Assembly: GCF_946478785.1 (NCBI RefSeq) | Contig: NZ_CAMLDD010000016.1 | Coordinates: forward strand, 51,308 to 115,307 | Source: an uncultured Flavobacterium sp. | GTDB taxonomy: Bacteria; Bacteroidota; Bacteroidia; Flavobacteriales; Flavobacteriaceae | Direction: 5' to 3' | Length of the DNA stretch: 64,000 nucleotides | Shown: piece after piece, positions 58,033 through 64,000 of the stretch | Position numbering within the stretch: the stretch's first letter is position 1 | Layout: every line of letters starts with the position of its first letter | Translations under genes and position numbers: made by a program | Notes under the pieces: generated by a model | The model's input: the letters and a program-made list of their open reading frames with translations, nothing else | Told to the model about the DNA's origin: nothing | Databases searched by the model: none

Positions 58033-59016
58033 ATGAAAAAGGTACTTATTACCGGAGCTGCAGGTTTTCTGGGATCTCATCTTTGCGACAGGTTTATTAA
58101 AGAAGGTTACTTTGTAATAGGTATGGACAATCTTATTACTGGCAGTCTTAAAAATATAGAACATCTGTTTAAGCTCCCCAACTTTGAGTTTTATCATCAT
58201 GATATAACCAAATTCGTAAATATACCGGGCAAGCTTGACTATATTTTACATTTTGCTTCTCCGGCAAGCCCCATCGATTATTTAAAGATTCCAATTCAAA
58301 CTCTTAAGGTAGGTTCTCTGGGAACACATAACCTTTTAGGATTGGCAAGATCAAAAAAAGCAAGAATCCTTATCGCTTCTACTTCCGAAGTGTACGGGGA
58401 TCCATTGGTGCATCCGCAAAACGAAGAGTACTATGGTAATGTTAATACTATTGGGCCCAGAGGAGTTTATGATGAGGCAAAACGTTTTCAAGAATCCATC
58501 ACGATGGCTTATCATACTTTTCACGGAGTACAAACAAGGATAGTCAGAATATTTAATACCTACGGCCCCAGAATGAGGTTGAACGACGGCAGGGTGATTC
58601 CAGCTTTTATTGGCCAGGCTTTAAGAGGAGAAGACCTTACTGTTTTTGGAGATGGTTTGCAGACACGATCATTTTGTTATGTAGACGATCAGGTAGAAGG
58701 TATTTTCAGGCTATTGCATTCTGATTATTCCTATCCCGTAAATATTGGCAATCCAGATGAAATTACAATAAAAGATTTCGCAGAAGAGATCATAAAACTT
58801 ACCGGAACAACCCAAAAGATTATCTATAAGGAGCTGCCGGTAAATGATCCTTTGCAGCGAAAACCAGATATTAGCAAGGCTGAAAACCTCCTGAACTGGA
58901 GACCGAAAATAAGCCGTCATCAAGGGATAAGAATTACGTATGATTATTTCAGAAGCTTAGAAAGTAAGCACCTTTTAAAAGAAGAAAATAAGGACTTTGC
59001 TGCTTTTATATATTAA
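58033..59016 (+). CDS. UDP-xylose-synthase-like SDR (UDP-glucuronate decarboxylase family)
   Basis: The frame is open from 57979, but [20 protein letters not shown] at 58033 is the proper start (327 aa). It has the GAAGFLG cofactor motif, the [13 protein letters not shown] segment typical of UXS enzymes, a TSEVYGDP motif and the catalytic YDEAK ([11 protein letters not shown]). Family members turn UDP-glucuronate into UDP-xylose. It likely supplies pentose to the transferases upstream; the element before it may now separate it from the operon transcript. Confidence 0.82.
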   Translation: MKKVLITGAAGFLGSHLCDRFIKEGYFVIGMDNLITGSLKNIEHLFKLPNFEFYHHDITKFVNIPGKLDYILHFASPASPIDYLKIPIQTLKVGSLGTHNLLGLARSKKARILIASTSEVYGDPLVHPQNEEYYGNVNTIGPRGVYDEAKRFQESITMAYHTFHGVQTRIVRIFNTYGPRMRLNDGRVIPAFIGQALRGEDLTVFGDGLQTRSFCYVDDQVEGIFRLLHSDYSYPVNIGNPDEITIKDFAEEIIKLTGTTQKIIYKELPVNDPLQRKPDISKAENLLNWRPKISRHQGIRITYDYFRSLESKHLLKEENKDFAAFIY

Positions 59017-59178
59017 AGCTGCTTGTTTTTTGCTTTGAATTTTTCCTTTCTTTACTGTTACGATCGTGTCCAACGTCTTCACTATTTTTAAAAATAAATC
59101 CTAATTGAATTCCAATCTCGTTAGAATATAAGATGCATTATTTGAAAGCTATTTCAAACTCTCCTGTTAAGTCCACAC

Positions 59179-59210
59179 AACAAGCCACTCCATCGAGTGG
59201 TTTGTTTTTT
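59179..59210 (+). terminator. Terminator after the UXS-like gene
   Basis: ACAAGCCACTC and GAGTGGTTTGT pair over 11 positions (one G-U) with a CATC loop, followed by TTTTTT. The bases between the stop at 59016 and this hairpin show no other feature. Confidence 0.75.
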
Positions 59211-59289
59211 TATAGCTTATCAATAATGTTTTTAATTGGAACTCAGGATCAATCGAAAGGTTACGTACGGGTTAACAAAAACTAAGCAT

Positions 59290-59378
59290 AAAAAAAGTCC
59301 CACCGAAGCAGGACTAAAGATTTTCATCTACGGCATATAGCCTTATTGTGATAAGATTAAAGATTAGAAATTTTAATC
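59290..59378 (-). ncRNA. tracrRNA of the type II-C CRISPR-Cas9 system
   Basis: On the minus strand, 59370 to 59345 reads TTTCTAATCTTTAATC then TTATCACAAT, which pairs with the first 26 bases of the CRISPR repeat except for a two-base U-U bulge and a few G-U pairs. A nexus-like hairpin follows (GGC...GCC around 59330-59343), a small AGAT/ATCT hairpin, then an 8-bp terminator stem with TTCG loop (59296-59315) and seven T. The 5' end is set by the TACATTTG box upstream, giving about 89 nt. It is divergent from cas9, 104 bp before its start codon. The match in sequence and folding makes this call strong. Confidence 0.88.
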
Positions 59379-59383
59379 AGTTA

Positions 59384-59391
59384 CAAATGTA
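59384..59391 (-). promoter_or_regulatory. Promoter -7 box of the tracrRNA
   Basis: On the minus strand TACATTTG fits the Bacteroidota TAnnTTTG consensus and lies about 6 bp before the expected 5' end, just upstream of the anti-repeat. No clear -33 TTG is seen. Confidence 0.55.
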
Positions 59392-59429
59392 TAGAAAAAA
59401 TATGTTGGTTTGAATAAGGAAAACCGTAA

Positions 59430-59458
59430 TTGTGTTAATTTTTTTTATGGTATATTTC
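59430..59458 (+). promoter_or_regulatory. Candidate cas9 promoter
   Basis: TTG at 59430 and TATATTTC at 59451, 18 bp apart, approximate the Bacteroidota -33/-7 pair. The ATG of cas9 is 23 bp further on. The last base of the -7 box differs from consensus. Confidence 0.4.
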
Positions 59459-59481
59459 CTTCGTGTTAAATTTTAAGAGAT

Positions 59482-62400
59482 ATGGCAAAAATATTAGGAT
59501 TAGATTTAGGGACAAACTCGATTGGGTGGGCATTAATTGATGATGTACAAAATAAAATTTTAGGGATTGGTAGCAGGATTTTCCCTATGGGAGTTGAAAA
59601 TTTAGGAGAAGGAGAGGGAAGAGAAATGTCTAAAAATGCAGGAAGAACTGGTGCAAGAGGAGTCAGAAGGCAATTTTTCAGAAGAAGATTAAGAAAGAAA
59701 ATATTACTACAGAAACTTTCTGAAAATAATATGTGTCCTATTATTGCTGCTGATTTTGAAGATTGGAAAAAAACGAAACAATTTCCATCAGATAAATTAA
59801 CAAATTGGTTTGCTTTAAATCCTTATGAATTACGTCAAAAAGCTTTAAATGAAAAATTAACTTTAGAAGAAATAGGTAGAATTTTTTACCATTTAATTCA
59901 AAGACGTGGTTTTTTAAGTAACAGTAGAAAAGGAGGAAGTGATGATGGTGCTATTTTTAAAGGAAATCCAAAAGAAGGTAAAATAGGTATTACAGAAACA
60001 CAGGAAAGTATTCATGATAAAACCTTAGGTTCGTATTTGTTTGAAATTTATCCTAAAGAAAATCAACCTTATCAAGGTGGTTTAGAAAGAATTCGAAATA
60101 GATATACTACCCGTAAAATGTATGTGGACGAATTTGAGTTGATTTGGGACAAGCAATCGCAATTCCATTCAAATTTTAACGAAGATGTAAAAACAGTATT
60201 TGGAGGAAGAAAATTAGACGGATATGCAGCAGATGGAATTTTGTTTTATCAACGACCGTTGCGTTCACAAAAACATTTGGTTGGAAATTGTTCCTTCGAA
60301 CTAACTAAATCAAAATGCCCTTTAAGCGCTATTCCTTTTGAACAATTTAGAGTTTGGCAATGGGTTAATACAGTTGAATATAACGGAAAGAAAATTTCGC
60401 AGGACGAAAAAGAAAAAATTGTTGAGTTTCTTTACGCAAATGAAAAACCGGAATTCAAAAAAATAAGAAAAGTTATTGGGAAAGAAAATGCCGAATTCAA
60501 ATTCAATTATAAAGATGATGATAAAATAGTTGGTACTCATACTATTTCTAATTTATCAAATAAAAAATTCTTTGGAAAAAAATGGGGAGAATTTTCAGAA
60601 AAAGAGCAAGAAGATATTTGGCACGTTTTGTATTTTTTTGATAGTAAATCGAATTTAAAAGAATATGCTATCAAAAATTGGAATTTTACAGAAGAACAAG
60701 CTGTGGCTATTTCAAAATTTAATGTAAAAGAGGGGTATGCAAGTTTAAGCCGAAAAGCGATTACGAATGTTTTACCTTTTTTGCAATTAGGATTTACTTA
60801 TGATGTTGCAGTTGTACTTGGCGGAATCAAAAATGTCTTTGGCCATGATTGGGAAAAATTATCTGATGAGAAAAGAAATTATTTGATTGATAATGTAGAA
60901 GGAATTGTTCGTTCTAAAACTAAAGGTGGTTTTATTGATGTAATAAAAGATATTTTACGAAATGATTACGGTATTTCAGATAATCAGCTTCGTAAGTTGT
61001 ATCACCATTCCGCATCGATTGATGTAACGGAGCTTTTAGAAAAATTACCTGTAGGAGCAGTAGCTGATAAGGAAATTCAGGCGATAAAAAATCCAATCGT
61101 AATAACGGCATTGTTTGAATTGCGAAAATTAGTGAATGAATTAATTGAAGAACATGGACAGCTTGATGAAATAAAAGTGGAAATGGCTCGTGATCTAAAA
61201 GTATCGAAGACACAGCGAAATAGTATCCGTAGAGATCAAAAACGTTTAGAAAGAGAGAATGACCGAGTGAAAGCTGAGGTTTTAAAATACATTCATTTAT
61301 CTCATGATAATATTTTAAAATTTAAGCTTTGGGAAGAATGTAAAAAAACGTGTCCATATACAGGTTTATCCATACCGATAAGTGAATTGTTTACTAATAA
61401 ATGGCAGATAGAACATATTCATCCCTGGAGTAAATCTTTAAACGATAGTTTTTCGAATAAAACATTATGTTTAGGAACAGAGAATACCAAAAAAGGGAAT
61501 AAAACACCATTTGATTATTATGGTAATGATGAACAAAATTGGAGTGCAATAAAAGAAAGAGCTTTAAAACTATTTTCAGACACCAAAGAGTATCCAAATG
61601 CATATCAAAAATTCAAACGATTTGTGCAACAAAAATTTGATGATGATTTTTCTTCACGTCAGTTAAACGATACACGTTACATCAGCAAAGAAGCTAAAAA
61701 TTATTTGTCTAAAATTTGTAAAAGCGTCACCATTTCGCCAGGTCAGGCTACATCAAACTTGCGACAAAAATGGGGGTTGAATCATGTTTTGAATGATGAA
61801 AATGCTAAAACTCGTGAAGATCATCGGCATCATGCAGTGGATGCTTTGGTAATGGCTTGTACAAAAGTTTCGTATGTGCAGGAATTATCAAAATGGAATA
61901 GGTACAATAGAAATTATAATTTAAAAGAATTCCCAATGCCTTGGGAAACCTTCCATTTTGATGCGGAAAAAGCTGTTGAAAAAATATTGATTTCGCATAA
62001 AAAAGTTTCAAACGATATTACAGTTAGAACGCATATTACTGAAAAGAATGGCATAAAATATAAAAACACAGGTGTTGCGGCTCGTGGACAATTGCATAAA
62101 GAAACTGTCTTTGGTAAAAGAAATTTTAATGGAGAAGAAGCCTTTCACGTAAGAAAATCAATTGAAAGTTTAGAAACATCCAAACAAATAGATAAGGTAG
62201 TTGACGGAACTATAAGAACCTTAATTTTAAAAAGAGTGAATGAATTAGGTGGTTTTGTAAAAGACAAAGTTCCAGCAAACACTTTTTTTATTGTAGATGA
62301 AAAAGGGATAAAACAGCCACAAATATTTCTGCCGAATAAAAATGGTGCACCAGTACCAATTTTAAAAGTTCGAGTTAAAGAAAATATTGGTGGAGCCGAA

Positions 62401-62850
62401 AAGTTGAAAGAAAATGTAAACCAATGGGTAAATCCAAGAAACAATCATCATGTATTAATTTACACAGATGAAAAAGGAAATTTAAAAGAAGAAGTTGTTA
62501 CTTTTTGGACAGTTGTAGAACGTAAACGTACAGCAGAATCAATTTACAAATTGCCAGAAGATGGAAAAGAAATTGTAACCACTTTGCATATCAACGATAT
62601 GTTTTTATTAGGTTTAAACGAGGAAGAAATCAATTGGCAAAACCTAGATTATGAAGTTTTGAAAGAGCATTTGTATAGAGTGCAGAAATTGACTTCAGGA
62701 GATTATTTTTTTAGAAAACACAAATCCTCAACCGTAACTGACTATGAGTATAAGCAAATAAGAGGATTTGGAGAAGGTAAAACAGGATGGTTTTCATTTA
62801 ATCCAATAAAAGTAAAAATTTCAGTTTCAGGAAAAATTTCCAAAATATAA
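59482..62850 (+). CDS. cas9: Cas9 endonuclease, compact type II-C, intact catalytic residues
   Basis: A 1122-aa RNA-guided DNA endonuclease. RuvC-I has D8 (ILGLDLGTNSIGWA); an Arg-rich bridge helix follows (RRQFFRRRLRKK, about 70-81); RuvC-II has E567 (IKVEMARDLK); the HNH domain has H645, N659 and N668 (IEHIHPWSKSLNDSFSNKTL, then ENTKKGN), spaced exactly as H840, N854 and N863 of SpCas9; RuvC-III has H784 and D787 (HHAVDALVMA). The PAM-interacting part is about 830-1122. It is much shorter than the roughly 1400-aa Cas9 proteins common in Flavobacterium. HNH sits well inside RuvC and the recognition lobe is small. No cas1, cas2 or csn2 adjoins it; a ParDE pair follows 51 bp after. Confidence 0.96.
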   Translation: MAKILGLDLGTNSIGWALIDDVQNKILGIGSRIFPMGVENLGEGEGREMSKNAGRTGARGVRRQFFRRRLRKKILLQKLSENNMCPIIAADFEDWKKTKQFPSDKLTNWFALNPYELRQKALNEKLTLEEIGRIFYHLIQRRGFLSNSRKGGSDDGAIFKGNPKEGKIGITETQESIHDKTLGSYLFEIYPKENQPYQGGLERIRNRYTTRKMYVDEFELIWDKQSQFHSNFNEDVKTVFGGRKLDGYAADGILFYQRPLRSQKHLVGNCSFELTKSKCPLSAIPFEQFRVWQWVNTVEYNGKKISQDEKEKIVEFLYANEKPEFKKIRKVIGKENAEFKFNYKDDDKIVGTHTISNLSNKKFFGKKWGEFSEKEQEDIWHVLYFFDSKSNLKEYAIKNWNFTEEQAVAISKFNVKEGYASLSRKAITNVLPFLQLGFTYDVAVVLGGIKNVFGHDWEKLSDEKRNYLIDNVEGIVRSKTKGGFIDVIKDILRNDYGISDNQLRKLYHHSASIDVTELLEKLPVGAVADKEIQAIKNPIVITALFELRKLVNELIEEHGQLDEIKVEMARDLKVSKTQRNSIRRDQKRLERENDRVKAEVLKYIHLSHDNILKFKLWEECKKTCPYTGLSIPISELFTNKWQIEHIHPWSKSLNDSFSNKTLCLGTENTKKGNKTPFDYYGNDEQNWSAIKERALKLFSDTKEYPNAYQKFKRFVQQKFDDDFSSRQLNDTRYISKEAKNYLSKICKSVTISPGQATSNLRQKWGLNHVLNDENAKTREDHRHHAVDALVMACTKVSYVQELSKWNRYNRNYNLKEFPMPWETFHFDAEKAVEKILISHKKVSNDITVRTHITEKNGIKYKNTGVAARGQLHKETVFGKRNFNGEEAFHVRKSIESLETSKQIDKVVDGTIRTLILKRVNELGGFVKDKVPANTFFIVDEKGIKQPQIFLPNKNGAPVPILKVRVKENIGGAEKLKENVNQWVNPRNNHHVLIYTDEKGNLKEEVVTFWTVVERKRTAESIYKLPEDGKEIVTTLHINDMFLLGLNEEEINWQNLDYEVLKEHLYRVQKLTSGDYFFRKHKSSTVTDYEYKQIRGFGEGKTGWFSFNPIKVKISVSGKISKI

Positions 62851-62866
62851 TTTCAATTGTTGATGA

Positions 62867-62888
62867 ATTGGTGTAAATTTACACCAAT
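62867..62888. promoter_or_regulatory. Operator palindrome of the parDE module
   Basis: A perfect 22-bp palindrome (arms ATTGGTGTAA and TTACACCAAT around AT) lies 17 bp after the cas9 stop and 13 bp before the parD ATG. ParD-type RHH antitoxins bind such sites to repress their own operon. It also argues against starting parD at 62857. Confidence 0.7.
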
Positions 62889-62901
62889 AAAAAATAATAG
62901 T

Positions 62902-63144
62902 ATGACACGTCAAAGCATTTCTTTAGCCAATCAAAATGATGAATGGCTAAAACAGCAAGTTGCAAACGAAGAATTTACGAGTAAAAGTGAAGCGGTAAAT
63001 TATTTAATTAAGCAAGCAAGAGAACGAGATGAATATGTTGAGTTTGTAAGAATGAAGCTAGATAGAGCTGAAAAAAGTGGTTTCTCTAAAAAGCAAACTA
63101 GAGAAGAAATGCTGGCAGAATTCAAAAAGAAATTGAATGTATAA
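62902..63144 (+). CDS. parD: ParD-family ribbon-helix-helix antitoxin
   Basis: The frame is open from an ATG at 62857, but that would run through the palindromic operator; MTRQSISLANQNDEWLKQQV at 62902 is the typical ParD start, giving 80 aa. The N-terminal RHH (about 1-45, SKSEAVNYLIKQARE) binds DNA and the charged C-terminal tail (FSKKQTREEMLAEFKKKL) wraps the toxin. Its end overlaps parE by 8 bp. It sits between cas9 and the CRISPR array. Confidence 0.85.
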   Translation: MTRQSISLANQNDEWLKQQVANEEFTSKSEAVNYLIKQARERDEYVEFVRMKLDRAEKSGFSKKQTREEMLAEFKKKLNV

Positions 63145-63412
63145 CTTTGAATTAAGTAAAAATGCCAAAGCAGATTTGTTAAGAATATATGAATATGGAA
63201 TAGCTAAATTTGGCTTAAATCAGGCAGATATTTATTTTGATATGATGCACGACTGTTTTGATAAAATTACATTAAATCCATATTTGTTTCCAAATGCAAT
63301 TCGATATCGTGAGGGATATAGATATTGTGTTTGTGGTGTTGATACCATTTTTTATAAAGTTAACGAAAATAAAATTGAAATAATGGCAATTATTGGCAGA
63401 CAAGATTTTTAA
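63137..63412 (+). CDS. parE: ParE/RelE-family toxin
   Basis: A 91-aa toxin with the ParE layout: LSKNAKADLLRIYEYGIAKF at the N-terminus, ITLNPYLFPNAIRYREGYRY in the middle and the terminal MAIIGRQDF typical of the family. ParE members poison DNA gyrase; RelE relatives cut mRNA on the ribosome. ParE is more likely here from the RHH partner. The overlap with parD ensures that antitoxin is made first. It is intact and ends 89 bp before the first CRISPR repeat. Confidence 0.85.
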   Translation: MYNFELSKNAKADLLRIYEYGIAKFGLNQADIYFDMMHDCFDKITLNPYLFPNAIRYREGYRYCVCGVDTIFYKVNENKIEIMAIIGRQDF

Positions 63413-63446
63413 AAGTCATTGACATAAATATCAAATCTTAAGCATC

Positions 63447-63513
63447 TCAAACCACAACTGAAAGGTATGGTATCTACCCAGCAGGGATGCAGTAGCTATC
63501 AGTTGTGGTTTGA
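63447..63513. repeat. Inverted partial CRISPR repeat facing the first array repeat
   Basis: TCAAACCACAACTGA (63447-63461) is the exact reverse complement of TCAGTTGTGGTTTGA (63499-63513), which runs into the first 12 bases of repeat 1. The upstream bases 63427-63433 (AATATC) also match the far end of an inverted repeat, so a degraded inverted copy is likely. A transcript would fold repeat 1 into a hairpin with a 37-base loop. Confidence 0.65.
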
Positions 63514-64000
63514 TTAAAGATTAGAAAACACGATATTTAAATAAAATATATAGTAATACGCGTATAAGTTGTGGTTTGATTAAAGATTAGAAAACACGAT
63601 ATTATCAGGGCTAAACTTAAAGACCTGGGGGCTGTTGTGGTTTGATTAAAGATTAGAAAACACGATATTACGCACACTCAGCAGTTAAATATGATTTCGG
63701 TTGTGGTTTGATTAAAGATTAGAAAACACGATATTGGTTATCAAGAGTTTTTAACTTACATACCTGTTGTGGTTTGATTAAAGATTAGAAAACACGATAT
63801 TGTTATAAAAGGCATTAAAGATGGATTAGGAGTTGTGGTTTGATTAAAGATTAGAAAACACGATATTTTAGCATCATGAAAATAATACCGGAACAAGGTT
63901 GTGGTTTGATTAAAGATTAGAAAACACGATATTACAAGGAAGTAATTTAGAAGGAACTAAACTGTTGTGGTTTGATTAAAGATTAGAAAACACGATATTT
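63502..64000 (+). CRISPR. Type II-C CRISPR array, eight repeats seen, continues past the window
   Basis: Eight identical 36-bp repeats start at 63502, 63568, 63634, 63700, 63766, 63832, 63898 and 63964. Each begins GTTGTGGTTTG and ends ACACGATATT. The seven complete spacers are all 30 bp and all different; the eighth begins at 64000. The orientation, with GTTGTGG first, agrees with pairing to the minus-strand tracrRNA, so guides come from the 3' end of each spacer and the array is read on the plus strand. Identical repeats with no decay argue for a recent, active history. Confidence 0.98.

Noticed and set aside
59017..59178. tRNA or integration site before the CRISPR locus
   Set aside because: No cloverleaf or direct repeat flanking the locus could be found.
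62857..62901. N-terminal extension of ParD from the ATG at 62857
   Set aside because: It would translate through a perfect palindromic operator, and the ParD family starts at the Met at 62902.
63426..63500. A second tracrRNA on the plus strand, starting with the anti-repeat-like bases
   Set aside because: Pairing with the repeat is good only over 12-15 bases, and no terminator or promoter lies between it and the array. The minus-strand RNA at 59290-59378 is far better.

Overview
The window looks like a Bacteroidota chromosome, most likely Flavobacterium or a close relative. The evidence is low G+C, TAnnTTTG-type promoters, type IX secretion sorting domains, SusC/SusD pairs, a hybrid two-component regulator and a compact type II-C CRISPR repeat family. 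No tRNA or rRNA gene was seen.

Layout. (1) 1-16226: the tail of an M28 peptidase, then two giant secreted proteins. The first is 2327 aa, built of repeated LRR modules with a dockerin-like segment and a T9SS tail. The second is about 2756 aa, with a cohesin-like N-terminus, many Ig/CARDB-like domains and a T9SS tail. (2) 16490-20030, minus strand: a defence cassette of an OLD/RloA-like ATPase, RloB and an Mrr-like nuclease, beside a frameshifted tyrosine recombinase. (3) 20260-34998: a complete fructan utilisation locus (HTCS sensor, MFS sugar importer, GH32, SusC, SusD, DUF4960-type surface protein, second divergent GH32, PfkB fructokinase). (4) 35264-46349: a stress/housekeeping island with a frameshifted small gene, DUF2071, SDR, SPW membrane protein, two zinc alcohol dehydrogenases, a 730-aa protein of unknown function, two DUF421 (YetF-like) membrane proteins, a DUF892 ferritin-like protein and a manganese catalase. 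(5) 46647-59016: a tightly coupled sugar-nucleotide and glycosyltransferase operon. It includes a glycosidase-epimerase fusion, three CgeB-like glycosyltransferases and a methyltransferase, and is interrupted by a 190-bp palindromic MITE-like element before a UDP-xylose-synthase-like SDR. (6) 59290-64000: a CRISPR-Cas9 locus with a divergent tracrRNA, an intact 1122-aa Cas9, a ParD/ParE toxin-antitoxin pair where cas1-cas2 would be expected, and an array of at least eight 36-bp repeats with 30-bp spacers that runs off the window.

How the genes work together. In the fructan locus, surface proteins bind and cut fructan, SusCD imports oligosaccharides, periplasmic GH32 enzymes release fructose, the HTCS senses it, the MFS protein imports it and the kinase phosphorylates it. 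In the CRISPR locus the anti-repeat at 59345-59370 pairs with the array repeat over about 26 positions, so the locus carries all parts needed for interference. No adaptation gene is visible; the toxin-antitoxin pair is in its place. The most unusual items are this cas9-parDE-CRISPR arrangement with an inverted partial repeat at the array edge, the glycosidase-epimerase fusion with its uncharacterised glycan operon, and the possible cohesin/dockerin pair of giant T9SS proteins.
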